Source of the DNA: Symbiodinium microadriaticum | Taxonomy: Eukaryota; Sar; Dinophyceae; Suessiales; Symbiodiniaceae | DNA: 64,000 nucleotides | Assembly: GCA_001939145.1 (NCBI GenBank) | Contig: LSRX01001530.1 | Span: forward strand, 59,285 to 123,284 | Direction of reading: 5' to 3' | In this document: one piece after another, positions 47,665 to 59,204 of the stretch | How the letters are laid out: every line of letters starts with the position of its first letter | How positions within the stretch are numbered: position 1 is the first letter of the stretch | Program-made: the position numbers and the translations under genes | The notes under the pieces: generated by a model | What the model saw: only the letters and a program-made list of their open reading frames with translations | Told to the model about the DNA's origin: nothing | The model's database searches: none

Positions 47665-49282
47665 TTAGAGCTGCACCATGTACAGGTCGACATCCTCCAA
47701 AATACCTGCAACAGAGGGGGATGTGTACGAGTCGTGTTCGCGCTGGTGTCCGAAGTCTGCAGACGACCCCTGCCTAAGATGACATGACGCAGTCGCATCC
47801 GTAGAATTCCAAGCTGCCTGATGGATATGAAGCCACAACTAGGCTTCGGCACGCCTAATGAGTCTAATACTGCATCTTGAAGCAACTGGAAATTCTGCAG
47901 GCCTCATTACCGACAGCTCCGGCGGGGTAATCAGATCGCGGACAGCTGTCCAAGCTTTCCTGGAGACTGTGAACACGGCATCTGTCGTCGAGTCAGAGGC
48001 ACAGATCCAGGCCAAGGCATACCTCTTGACTGCAGAGATGGCTGAACCACCCAAGGCAAATGTGCTAGCTGCTAGAGATTTGTTTGCAACTTGCTCGACT
48101 GGTGCTCACGGCTGCTCACGATAGCAAAACTCGTAGCATGTCGTTTGCGTCTGCATCGGGTTTCGCACATCCGGGGAGGTCACTGAGGCTATCACCTCTC
48201 TTGGTAGATATGATGAGCCTCCACCAACAGCAGCAGCAAGAATGACCCTGAGCACATGAAAGCTCGGAAGCAGAGCACCATCCATGAAAAGCGATCCACA
48301 AGAAGGTCCGGGCAGTTGCTGAAGCCACTTACGCAAGTTGGTCGCAGTGGTGGGATCAAGTTCTGGCGACGTGTCACTGCCAAAAGGGAAAGCATGAGAC
48401 TGTCAGATGCCTGCACTGCCAGGCAGACCGGCATGCCAACCTGCCCGCACACAGTCACACAACTCTCGCTACAAGAAGCATGTACCTTAAGCATCTGCAT
48501 ATTCTTCCAAGAGAGTGGGCACAGTCTCTTCTAGATGTTGAGCGTCTGGAGCCCTGGGGCCGCGGCCCACAAAAGCAAGGCGTGGAGCGACATGCTGCCC
48601 TGTTTCGGGCAACGCTGGGTGATCAGCAAGCTTGTAAGAATCCGAAAGTCCCGGGTCCTCCAATTGCGCCATGCTCTTCTTTGCGTCCAGAGGCTGCCAA
48701 ACGACACTCGAAGTCGAAGTCCTGATTTTTTCAAGCAAGTTGATCCTGATCAGATAGAATTCCATCAAAGTGCCGACAAGCCGCGTCTGCCTGTTCATCT
48801 TTGAATACTGCCTGAGATTCGCAGCACTACCCAGGCACAGCTGCACAGTCTCATGGCAGCCGGGGGTGGCGCCCTCTTGACTCGGCGGAAGTCGTTGAGC
48901 CCATGGTGCCCACTTTGCGAAAGTAGGGACAGAGGGGCTGAAAACTGCAGTCTCGAGGGACACCGTCAGGAGATGTTCAGGCTGGAATTCACTTACACCA
49001 GTTTGCGTGTCTGTAAAGGGAGGGGCTTTGCCCAAAATACAGCTGCAGCATACACCCTGCAGTCAGGCCCAAAGGAGATGAGCTAATAGTTGAGCAGACT
49101 GAGTGGCAGGTCGAGGCCAGTGGAAGAAACAGACCGTCTCCACCAAGATAGCGCCAAGCGAAGCGCAAAGAACTAGAGCGGAAAAACTGCCCGGAATACC
49201 CTGAAACCTCAAGGCCGAATGACGAGGGAAGCCCGACAAAGCTCCGGCATAGAGCAATCATGGACGTTGCCACAAAGCACAA
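47665..49282 (-). CDS. Hypothetical multi-exon protein with hydrophobic segments
   Basis: I do not recognise this protein. Strong minus-strand segments include GLEVSGYSGQFFRSSSLRFA (49.2 kb), a long exon (48487-48870) with NLRQYSKMNRQTRLVGTLME, FYLIRINLLEKIRTSTSSVV, WQPLDAKKSMAQLEDPGLSD and DAQHLEETVPTLLEEYADA. Next come LFMDGALLPSFHVLRVILAA (48.28 kb) and SAVKRYALAWICASDSTTDA then VFTVSRKAWTAVRDLITPPE (48.0 kb). The last exon, GILEDVDLYMVQL, follows CCCCCTCTGTTGCAG and ends in TAA at 47665-47667. The final splice site is convincing. No domain could be named. Confidence 0.5.
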
Positions 49283-49398
49283 CCTCGTCTTGAGAAGGTG
49301 AAACGCAGGACGACTAGGGCGCCCCTCACCACAAGGAGAAGTCGAAATCCGTGCGGGCCTTCTTGGACCTGCACTTCATGAAGGGAAGTCGTTTTTAC

Positions 49399-49760
49399 CT
49401 ACACGGCGGGCTTCTTTGGGGACGCGGCTTCTGTGCAATGTTCGCGTATTCCAACTCTTCCGATGGCATCTCCTGCGCACTGCCGCAAGCCTGAGCCTAC
49501 TTCTCTCCCAGACCTGGGAGAGCCCACGGAGCCGAAGTAAAGGGCGCATGGCAAATAGCTGCGTGGTCCGTGGAAACTTTCCACGAAAAGGGTACAGTTG
49601 TGCCAGGGATCCTTACCCTTACAGGCTTTGAGGCACATCCTCCGACGAGGAGATGTGAGCTGTACAACTCTAGGAGGCGTTCCTGCCGTCTACCACCACT
49701 GAAGTTTCCTGGCACGAGGGAAGGCTGCCAATTTTCGACAAATGCACTTGGTCTCTGAAA
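49399..49760 (-). CDS. Hypothetical protein exons
   Basis: I do not recognise this protein. The minus strand reads KFQRPSAFVENWQPSLVPGN and QERLLELYSSHLLVGGCASK (49.65-49.76 kb) and, in another frame, CLKACKGKDPWHNCTLFVES then FHGPRSYLPCALYFGS (49.5-49.63 kb). It is short, with no domain and uncertain borders. A poly-G run lies at 49783-49792. Confidence 0.3.
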
Positions 49761-49854
49761 CTTCCGGAGGGGGTAGGGCCAGGGGGGGGGGTCCTGCCCC
49801 CACATCTCCTTAAATCCATGCGAACTGCAAGGCGGTCGAGCCGCCCCTAGATGC

Positions 49855-52800
49855 TCATCGCAAGCAAGAAAAGGAAGCTAGCGCAAGGTCCTTCTTCCGC
49901 TTTTCGCCCGGTAGGAGCTCCTCCTCCAGGTACTTGCCCACCTCAAGCAGAGAGGGGATCCCTTGCAAGCATGCACACACACCTTGACCGGAGCCCCACC
50001 TCTGTGGAGTGGCGGTTCTTGTGACCTTGCATTGGATCTTTCCGATTGCCTGGGTTCGAGAACGAGAACACCGTGAAAACATAATGATGCCGGCCAAATT
50101 TAAAAAAAAAGTGGTAGTTTCACGTCGCTACAAACACACACACCCACACGCACATGGGATTTCGGCAAAAGAAAGAGGAAAGCAGAGAAGAGGGGTGAGG
50201 CGGGGTTGTTGTTTGCTGTATCACAAAGGCGACAGTTACCGATGGCTAGCCTTCATCTTTTGGCAGGTACCCAAGGATGCGTTCATCCTGTCTTCACACG
50301 CACAAACTGGGCGTCTTCGTTGGATCTGGCCCCAGTGAGGCTCCCAGAGCCCCCTGCGCTGTTACAGCCAAAAAACCCTAAACCCTAAACCCTAAACCGC
50401 CTTTCCCATGCGCTAAGGCTGCTAAGGAAGTTCACACACACACACACACACTAACCCGACACATTCGCCAATGGCACCCAGTCTTTTAGCACATGTGGGG
50501 GCCTTTCGAGAAGTGAGTTGAGCAGAGTGTGTGTGTAGACAGCTGGGACTCGACCCCAAGCAAGTCTTTCTTGAAGCGTGCAGCTTAACCAAAGCTTTCG
50601 GGAGTGTATCCACGCATGTCCGCGCACACACACACACACACACAAATGCATGACATGCACCGAGAAAGAAAATTGTGTGTTGCAAAGCTCCAGCGGACCC
50701 TGCCCCAAAGCTAGAACCTGCTTGCCACTCCCATGGCAACTTCGGCAAAAAAGCTGGTCTTGTCACAACGACATGGACACACGAAGGCTTGTTCAAATCA
50801 TGATCTGCAGAAGTCTTCGATGTGCGCTCACTTGGGGCAGGGACTAAACCAGGTGGCCACAGGATCAACCACCTGATCCAGTGGACCAAGCTGCACACTC
50901 TCGGCTGCCAAAGGAAGCACTTGTGCCACTCCGTGGCCTTTTCAACTTTTGGCTTGTTCATCGCCTCGACCGTTTCCTTGAAGGGATTCTTGAAGACCTT
51001 TGTAGCCGAATTGGAAGCCAACTGATCAACGGCCTGAAGGCCCAGCCTCCATCCGAACGAGCTGGATCTCTTTCACCGGCTTGTCTTTTGGATCCGTCTC
51101 CCAGTTGTTGAAGACCTCCCTGCGAGCAAGTATCCAGTTGCACTCTGCGCCGCAGCCCCAGGAGTTAAGCCACCGACAAGAGCTTCAGACCTCCCACCAC
51201 TCGGCCAAACCTGCGCTGGGCAGTCTGTAAGGAGCCAACGCCTCTAGCGGACTCTAGGGAGCCATGCTGCTCAGATCCTGACACCGAATGCTTGTTGTTC
51301 AGGTGTTCGCAGGACTTGAGCGAGACGAAGAATTGACTCCTGCTCCATTCCCAATGTGGTCCACAGACACCAGGCCAAACCGAGAGGCAGCATCCTGTTC
51401 GTGTTCTTGCCGTTGTTGGCCATGCTGAGAACCTTAAGCTCACGAAGTATCGAAGAGACACAACATCTGATGGCCGGCGTCGCTAGAGCCGAGAAGCTCC
51501 GGGTCCCTGGTGAACCAGTCGAGAGTCGAACTCGTCTTTGAAGCCCTTGCCGCCTCAACGTTCTCATGGCTACAGAACGACTCACACTCCTCAACTTAGG
51601 TCGGGGCATCGAGTTGAATTATGTTTGCGCACTTAGTTTGGGTTGGGAGGCTTGTCGTCTTGCTTGGAGCAAGGGCAGGCCGCAATGCAGGCAAAACGAA
51701 GCCAATCGAAGCCGGAAGCCGGAAATCAATATCCCACGGTTGTGCCTTCGAATGCACTCTCACCACCGCGTCCGGTGCCAGTGGGATCGCCTCCCTGTCA
51801 GAAAGCCGGACTCGCGTGCCACATTTTGAATGCTCATAAGCCCCAACTGTCTATGGCTCTGTCCTGCAGCATGAAATTCCGGATCAGTCGGTGGAAAATC
51901 TGCACACAAGTAACCACAGGACATGACACATAGAAGCACGTCCGCTCACTTCGGCCCTCGCTGTGTTGTCGTAGTAGCTCTTCTCGCAGAGGCGCAAGAA
52001 GTTGTCCGAGGTCCGCGGGGCCTCAGCAGACAAAAGGCCGCCTACGCCGTGGCAGCCGCCTTAGCCTTTTGCAAAAGTCTTTTGCAAAAGTCCCCGCACC
52101 GGTGAAGGCTACTTTGCCCCTGCCGGCCCTCCCGCACAGCAGCTGTGGAAACGGCAACTTTCTTTCCCCTTTGAAGCAGGACTTGAGGCCGCTGAGCCGC
52201 GGACAATGTCACAGTGCAACTCCAAGTTGAGACAACCGTGGGAGGTGACCATTCGGACCTGGAAACTTTGAGATCTCAGCAGAGCTCTCTCGAAATACAG
52301 AACCAGCCGGAAGCACGTAGCCCTTTTGCTTCTTCTTGCGAACCTGCACGCTGCCAGAAGCATCCTGAAGGACTCCACAAGAAAGCAAGCTGCCTGATCG
52401 TAGATGTCCTGTCAAGACACCCGCCACCCGACTGCGCACACTCGCGACGGATCTTGGCAGCACCATGGCAGAACAGATCTGTAGCGCTGCAAGCCCAGGA
52501 TTCCCTGCGTCACGCCCGTGTCCTGCAACTCTTCTTCTTCTGTGAGCTTGCGCAGCTCATTCTTCGACCTCAGTCAGACGAAAGACGGCGGGAGTTAGAC
52601 ATGCCGTTTCTTGCAGACTCTGCCTAATCCGAATGAAGGCAACAGGGTGAACTTAATGGCAGTGGTATGTAGGGCCAATCAGCACACTTCAAAAAAAAAA
52701 TGCACAACAGAAGGCAGCAAATCGAAGTCCAGTTCGAGAGCAGGTTCAGTCGGTTGCCGTGCTCGCTTGCTTCGGTCAGCCGGGCACCCGAGGCTGGTGC

Positions 52801-55800
52801 TTCAAAGGTGCGGCAGTGGAGGTGAAGGAAGCTGCGGCTTCATTGGATGTGTAGCCTCGAGACCCGCTACTCGCCCTGCAGCTCGGCTACTGGTAGCAGC
52901 TAGTGCTTTAAGGATGGCTTGAACTTGGAAGGCACGAAAATGGGCAAGGATATGCAAGCCCGCATTTTCCTTTTGTCACCAGCCGTTGAGATCTGGTCAC
53001 ACCGCTTCCCGCGCATGTTGCCAGGCGCCTGCTCGGCCTCGACCTACTCAGCCTGCGCCCGCGCCTGCACGCTCCTCAGGCGAAGCCCAAAACGCAAAAG
53101 CGCGCGGCTCATTGAAACTTCATGCGAGGCCGGGGCTGCCTCTTGCACATCTTCCCGGCTTCCTTAAAGTTCGTTTCAGCATCTTTCTGCTCACAACCGC
53201 GTCCTAATTCAACCTACATCAACGAGTTTGTTAGACACAACAACTCATGAGCAGCAGCAATGTCTCTTTTACGAAGGATAGCAAACAGGCAACATGAAGA
53301 GACGAAACAACGAGATGAAACGAGGACACACTAAAGGCTTCGCCGTGTCATGTAGTCTGCGACGAGTTTCCAAAAGAAGTACAACATCCTTTGGAAGGAC
53401 TCCTGCATGTGGTCGACGAAGGCCCACCGGTAGGCCCGGTCAAATCCCAAGACCTGCTCAAGCATCTCAAGCCAAGGAAACAACTCAGCTGCTGGGCGAA
53501 GTCGAAAGCGAACCTGCGTCAAAAAGTCGACGAAGCTGCCTGGTTTCAGCTGAATCTCACCCCAGATCTTCTCGACGTCCGCGTGCGCATCAGCCACCTC
53601 GAAGTCCAGCTTGGGCAAGGCGATCGCAAGGGCCGGGCTCGCTCCGGGGGCTCCGGGGCCTTCTTGTAGGCTTTCCATGGCTGTGGCTCGAGGACCAGGA
53701 CACCTCCTGGACAGAGCCATCGCTTGCAGCGCCGGAAGAGTTGCTTCAGGCCCTCATCTCCATGCCTGCGAGACAGCTTTCACAGAGCCCCATGCTGTGA
53801 AGTGTTGAGGCTGCCGCCAAGTTGCTGCAGGTGCACCCACTTGGAAGTGCTCAGCAGCAATACAACATCATACTTGCGCCGCAACTTCAAACGAAGAAGA
53901 TCTCGACAGCGAAATCGCACCCTGCAAGCTTCAAAAAAAGTCGTCAAAAACCACGGAGGAGAGCTCTGGATCTACGCTCCCCGGCTTCAATGATTCGGCT
54001 GCCTCCCGGCCGCCCGGGTCTTCGACGTCGCACGCCTCGCTTCCCCAATCAGTGAGGCATCGATATCAACCTCGGGCAGCAGCATGCAATCAACTCAGAC
54101 ATGAGAACCTAAATTCGTTTCACGAGTTGATGCATCCAAGCCACACCCAGGGCAAGTTTCGCACCTTCTGCTGCAACAGCTCGCGTTATCTGACCAGCGT
54201 TGCAGCCCAGATCTAGCACCTGCTTGCCTGCGCGTCTCAAGGTCCGCACAACTCTGTCGCTCAGGAGCATTTGCTCTGCCTGGCCTCTCCAATCAATGGT
54301 CCGGCAGAGCCACGGAAGGCGAGGATCTTCCCCACCGGGATTCCGGATGTCGTAGTACCCCTGCAACACGTAGTGCACTGCGGGGCTGTCCTCTTATGAA
54401 GCTGCGTTGGGGCTGCCCCAATGGTCCTTGAAATTGCCCCAGACATGTTGGGGTGGATCTTGCCCACGGCTCCATGGACACATTCGCTAATATCTGCCCG
54501 GTTCACGACTCTAATGTTAACTGCTAATGTCGCCTACCGCTGATGCAAGACAGTCGTGCGAGCACTTGAACCGAGAAGCAACCCAAGCAGGAACAACAGC
54601 TAGAGAAAGGCTTGCATGCCGTGTTTCTCATGTCTGCATATGTCTGCATAACATGTCAATATCCTGACATCAGAAGAAAAGCAGCAAAGCTGTGAGTCCG
54701 CTACGCTCGTTCGTCTTCCTTTTCTGCCGAGCCTGCACAGATCCGAGAAAACAAACCAAGTCTCAAAAAATCGTCCGAGCGTTGAGACTTCCTATGCCCA
54801 CCTTCGGACGTTATCTTCTACGAAGCTTGCATTCCGGGCTGGCAGCTGCGGGACACACACAACCACTAACAGACATGCCCAACATGCGGGTAGGTCTCTA
54901 AACTCCATTTTGGATCGGCAAAGCATTGCATCGCTGAAAGAGACTAACCATGGAAGCCAAAACCACATGGACCCTAAACCCGGAACCATAGACCCTACCA
55001 GTCAAAAGGTTGCTCCCGGAAAGGACAACAGGAGCACGCTGATCGAAAAAATAAACGCGTTTTCTCGCATCGTCCGGAACACGTCCCGGTGTTTCTTTCG
55101 CCTGGCTGATGGGTGGGTCACACCCGATTTGAAAATAAAGTTTGCGATGCATTTAGCCATGGACGCATGCATATGAAAATGTCAGGCAAGTCTGCCCTCC
55201 CGCATGAGACGAAGAAAAGGCACCAAGCAGTACCAGCAACTGCCACCATCTCTGCTACTTCTGATTACTAACTTCGAAACCGAAATACCAACGTAAGTCG
55301 GTCACAAGGGCCTCTTCCAACTCCTGTGCTTTAGCTTTAGCCTCGGCAGCTGCGGCTTTTGCCTGGCAAAGTACACCAAGTTCTTTAGCTAAGAGGTACC
55401 AGGTTGCTGTGGTCAGGTCCCGGCAGCAGCTGCTGCTTCGGGATCGGCTGCCTCCTTTGCGGCTTCCTGGCACTACCGAGATGCTCGGAACTGTTTTCGG
55501 TTGCATAAGGACTTGCGGCTGCACCTCCTGCGCCTTCTTTTCGGCTAGACGTTCCTTCTCCTCGAAGATGCGCGCGACTGCCTAAGTCTCTTCGCAGTCA
55601 GCTCCGCAAGGAAGACGTATCAGTTGTCATGCCATTGTGCTAGGCTGGCTACGGCATTTGGACGGATCTTGTCATCCGTTTGCAAAGATGCCTTGACACG
55701 TTGCTCGGTTTCTTCTTCGCTGCAGAGTAGAACATTCGACCGAATCGCTTTGCTCTCAGGGTTGGTGATCTCACGGACCACTTCGTCCTGCGCTTTGCTG

Positions 55801-57627
55801 CAACTTGCGCTTGCCAAATTCCATGCTGCCCGGCTCGGCAACGCAGCTGCCTGCTGTCCCATCACAATGAAGTAGAACTTGGACACTTCGCGTCCCTGCG
55901 ACGGCTGTCGGTGTTTGCTTAAGCAATCTTCCAAGCGTGACAGCCTCGATCTTGTCGGGATCTTGAAGCATTATCTGAGCTTTGGCGGCAGGAATTCCCT
56001 ACCAGCCATCTACGCCAGTCGCTTCTGCCAGGGACGGTGCGATGTCCGTCCACGCGAAGGGCTGCCCGGTCATCAGATCCTTCCTATGCCATGCAGAGCG
56101 ATTCTGGCTCATGGGCACATCACGCACTACGGCATGCGGGACGGAATGACATGCACTGTATGGTCCCGGCCAGTTCTTGTTCTTCTTGTTGAGCTCCAGC
56201 ACCGCTTCCAAGCAGTAGACATGCCCGGACCTGGGAGTTGACAACAGCCCGAGTCGAGTGCTGTCGAAGCCTACAAGTTAAAAAGCATTTCCCGAAGGAA
56301 CCGGTGGTTCAACAACTCTGCTCCGAGCTTGACGTTCGCACAAACCGGAGTGTTGTTGCCCAACACCTGCGCCAATGGGCAACCCTGTTGAATGATCCGT
56401 GGCAGGAGACCGGCCCACACCTTGAAGGTAACCGGGCAGTGGAGATTGCCCTGTGCATTCTTGTGAAAGTGCCTGGCTGGTCTGAACTTGTCAAAAACGT
56501 CCGGCTGCAGGCTAAGACAAGCTTTGAAGCTTTATGGATTTACAGCACGGCCAGTGTCTTGTAACTGCAACCCACGAGACAGGCAGTAGACTCGCAGATC
56601 TTGCAGCAGGCGCAACTGAAGAACCAGAGTGGTATTTGTGCTGCCAGCATGGCTCTTGTGTCACTCGACGGCGTAGTAGCTTGACAAAGGCACGACTGAC
56701 GATTCTGCCAAGTGGACCTGTGCGGCCAGAGTAATGCTCCAGATACAGTGTTCCAGCATGCTGGGTGCTGGGAGACCGATTGGTGCTGGGAGCAGATTTG
56801 TGACAAGCGCTTCTCGAGACATTACAGCACGTGTGGCACTGGAGATGTGTTAAGGAGTTGATGGGCATGGCAAACAGGGAACAGAGACTGTAAGAGGAGC
56901 GCCGGGCATGTTCGCATGCCAAGACCCCGGCAGTGGTATGAGCTCTTTCACTTCTAGCTTGCCGCCATGCACTGGATGCTTGCCAAACCGCTTAATGTAC
57001 CTTGATCCGACTCGAATCAAAAGGAGTTGGATCGGGCACCGGACGTCGTGGACAATTCAAGAAGCACAGCCGATCGGGTCACTTCAGGATGTAGGTGATC
57101 TCAAAGACCGACCCGTCCCGTGTTGCGACCTGTGTTTGAAAGGTTTGGCCGCAGCCAAGTTGATGTCTCAATAGAGGGCTCCCGACCGGTTTGTCGAACG
57201 GCTGCAAGGACAAAGAGCAGCCTCAGGCATCTATCGCTTTTTCAGAACGCTTTGAAGCTAGCAGGGAGCATCCACCCACTGGTCTAAAGTAAGGCACCAA
57301 CAGTTAAGAGGTAGTTTTGAAAATGGAGTCCATCTTGTTGCCTCGCATGCGCACGGCTGAATGCTGAAACTTGCCGTCGCGTAGCCAGAACAGCAGCCTT
57401 GAAGCCCCTTCCATCCTGCGCCCACTCTGTAGGCCTGAATGTGCGTGGTAAGACAACTGAATCGGGACCCACGAAAAGAAGGCCCAGGCCGCAGGTGGAG
57501 CATGTCCTTGCTGTGCTGATTCTTACCTCGGCACGTGCAGTGCAGTGAACTTCACGGTTGCTACACCCCTAACAGAATCAAGGATTTTATGATAGCCCTG
57601 CTGAGATGACTCAAGGCCCACACCCAT
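49855..57627 (-). CDS. PPIL2: PPIL2-type U-box E3 ubiquitin ligase / cyclophilin
   Basis: A nuclear, spliceosome-associated prolyl isomerase with an N-terminal U-box. The ATG is at 57627 (CGACCATGG). The G after it joins, across a GT-AG intron (57527-57623), to GKNQHSKD, the family N-terminus. Exons then give PTEWAQDGRGFKA, QTQVATRDGSVFEITYIL, YIKRFGKHPVHGGKLEVKEL and HFHKNAQGNLHCPVTFK (U-box). Next are SGHVYCLEAVLELNKKNKNW, KDLMTGQPFAWTDI and IMLQDPDKIEA. The cyclophilin half starts VRKKKQKGY (52343) and continues TSHGCLNLELHCDI, NFLRLCEKSYYDNT, IFHRLIRNFMLQ, GGDPTGTGRGGESAF, GFKDEFDSRLVHQGPG, VLSMANNGKNTNR, SQFFVSLKSCEHLNNKHSV, FGRVVGGLKLLS, VFNNWETDPKDKPVKEIQL and VFKNPFKETVEAMNKPKVEK. The end (VGKYLEEELLPGEKRKK) reaches a stop at 49855. 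Arg and Phe of the isomerase site are present in HRLIRNF. A Bin3 gene interrupts the locus at 53.3-54.4 kb. Confidence 0.85.
50376..50398 (-). repeat. Interstitial telomere-like tract (CCCTAAA)3
   Basis: Three perfect CCCTAAA units followed by CC, in the 3' half of the PPIL2 locus, probably intronic. This is the cleanest such tract in the window. Confidence 0.85.
50433..50452. repeat. (CA)n microsatellite
   Basis: A perfect CA run of about ten units in the 3' part of the PPIL2 locus. A second CA run lies at about 50626-50645. Confidence 0.9.
52068..52094. repeat. Tandem palindrome (CTTTTGCAAAAG)2
   Basis: Two copies of CTTTTGCAAAAGT, each a perfect palindrome, in a PPIL2 intron. Confidence 0.85.
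52344..55290 (-). other. Long PPIL2 interval (intron?) holding the Bin3 gene
   Basis: The last clear U-box-side exon (about 55290-55560: EEKERLAEKKAQEVQPQVLM, AKAQELEEALVTDLRW) and the first cyclophilin-side exon (VRKKKQKGYV from 52343) should be adjacent in PPIL2 proteins. Here they are about 2.9 kb apart, while the other introns placed in this gene are mostly 46-100 nt. The whole Bin3 gene lies inside, on the same strand. Either it is one long intron with a nested gene, or PPIL2 is split into two transcription units. Confidence 0.6.
53331..54420 (-). CDS. Bin3/MePCE-type RNA methyltransferase
   Basis: Bin3-domain enzymes transfer methyl from SAM to the 5' phosphate of small RNAs (7SK or similar). 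The exons match the family in order: GYYDIRNPGGEDPRLPWLCR and DWRGQAEQM (54.33 kb), SAM motif I QVLDLGCNAGQITRAVA (54.2 kb), then RRKYDVVLLLSTSKWVHL. A 63-nt GC-AG intron (53766-53828) leads to HGDEGLKQLFRRCKRWLCPG and GVLVLEPQPWKAYKK. Then come EKIWGEIQLKPGSFVDFLTQ, an in-phase GT-AG intron of about 69 nt, and VLGFDRAYRWAFVDHMQESF with QRMLYFFWK, ending at 53331. Where relatives have an acidic SAM-ribose residue (GVDxD), this copy reads GVAWMHQLV, unless an exon border alters it. The start codon was not found. It lies within the PPIL2 locus. Confidence 0.85.
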
Positions 57628-57779
57628 GGTCGCAGCTCAGATTCGATTCCTGCGCTGCGCACTTGGCTCTGGTGCACATAACATCAGGAAAAGTCGACCG
57701 CTTCTGCGTCCTGTCGGGGTGCACTTCCAGAACGTTGCAAGCCGGTGCATGAATGTCCGACTCTTCCGACTATGCCACC

Positions 57780-58693
57780 AGCTATCAGCTGTCATACACG
57801 ACTGGGCTGGGAGGAGAGTGGAGGTTCCAGGCTAAGGCGTCGGGGGCTAGGCTGACGAGTGCTGAGTCAAATCACGGGATCTTGAACCTCTTCCAGCAGT
57901 CCAGAAAACTCGCGGTTCCGGGCGCCGCAAATCGCACTGTGAAGCTGCTCAGCTGTCACGGCTCGCTCTGTTTTCGCTGTTCGGCTTAGTCTTTGGTGCA
58001 CCAGTACAGTGTCTGTGCAGCAATGCAGCTGATTCATACTTTGCAGCTCCAGTTCCAACACATCACGTCAGCTGCACTGCACGTTCCAGTTGGCAACTTT
58101 TACTTTGCAGTCAGGCAGACTTTCTTGCTAGTATGGCACAACGGCACCACACGGCATGACTCTGTACATCAAGCGAAACACATGCAGGCTCACACTTGCT
58201 GAGCATCATTTGCATTGTAGATGCAAAGTTGAGACTGCCGCAGTCCCAAAAAATACTCATTCCGATCCGGGCTCTGCATCTACCACGGCATGGGTCACAT
58301 GTTCCTCAGTTTGACTTCCAGCCAACGAAGGCACCCTGACAGCGGTGCTGCAGAAACCTCTCGAGTACAAGTATCTCCGAACGGGCTTGCCTGGTTGCTG
58401 CTCGGCGCCACGCGGGGAGCCTGAGCACGACGCCACGAAGGATTGAAGAGTTCAGCAGGGCAAATCAAGTTAACCACCTTCGTCACAGCAGCCGCAACTT
58501 CACTCTGTGCGGACAGCCTCCACTGCAGCTGCCGTCGGGGCATTCTGGGCGCGTGCATGTGCTTCTTGTGATGGTCGCCATGCCTGCTGCCAGTGCAACT
58601 GAGAATTATTTCAATTCGTCCTAGCCCTACGTCATGACGAACATGACAGTGGCACTGTAAGTGCACCACAATCCAGACTAAGGCGAAACCCAT
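57780..58693 (-). CDS. Hypothetical protein exons
   Basis: I do not recognise this protein. Minus-strand segments are LSAQSEVAAAVTKVVNLICP then AELFNPSWRRAQAPRVAPSS (58.4-58.5 kb), RTAKTERAVTAEQLHSAICG then ARNREFSGLLEEVQDP (57.87-57.98 kb), and SALVSLAPDALAWNLHSPPS then PVVYDS with a stop (57.79-57.87 kb). The last exon looks like a true C-terminus. The gene ends about 160 bp upstream of the PPIL2 start, with both on the minus strand. Confidence 0.4.
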
Positions 58694-58789
58694 GCAATGC
58701 AGTCACTGATATAAAGGTCAAGAACCCTATAAGGTGTTTGCTTCGCTTCTGTCAGGTAAAGACTGAGACCAGAAGTGATTGTTTCAAAG

Positions 58790-59120
58790 GCTCAGCTCAT
58801 GTGCTCAGGACTGCCCATGACACGGGACGCGTCCAAATCAAGGAGGGCGAGGTCAAAAAGAAGCATACTAAGCCTTCAGTGATATCTGGTCGTACTGAGA
58901 CTGCCACATGTGCGGCAGGATCCACCCCTCTGCTACCGGGCATAACCTGAAAGCACGGCATGGCTGCGGATGCTACCTCCGCTCCGGGCACACCTGAGCC
59001 CACCGAGGTCGCCACACCCATGTCATTCAGGGGCACTTGCTGCTGCTGATGAGCCTTGCTGTGTTTGAAGCACATCCAACAAACTACCACTCCAAAAAAA
59101 ACATGCCGCTCACTTTTCAA
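58790..59120 (-). CDS. Hypothetical short protein, C-terminal exons
   Basis: I do not recognise this protein. The minus strand reads QQQVPLNDMGVATSVGSGVP then GAEVASAAMPCFQ, followed by GTTATG as a possible 5' splice site (58.95-59.05 kb). It then reads FDLALLDLDASRVMGSPEHM with a stop (58.79-58.86 kb). It is short, with no domain. It sits directly downstream of the cyclophilin pair. Confidence 0.35.
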
Positions 59121-59204
59121 GCTGAGTGTGCAAAAGAGTGTTAGGTTGCACCGTCACAAAACTGCGGTCCTTGCCGAGGCGACCAAAACTGCATACAAAA
59201 CTTC

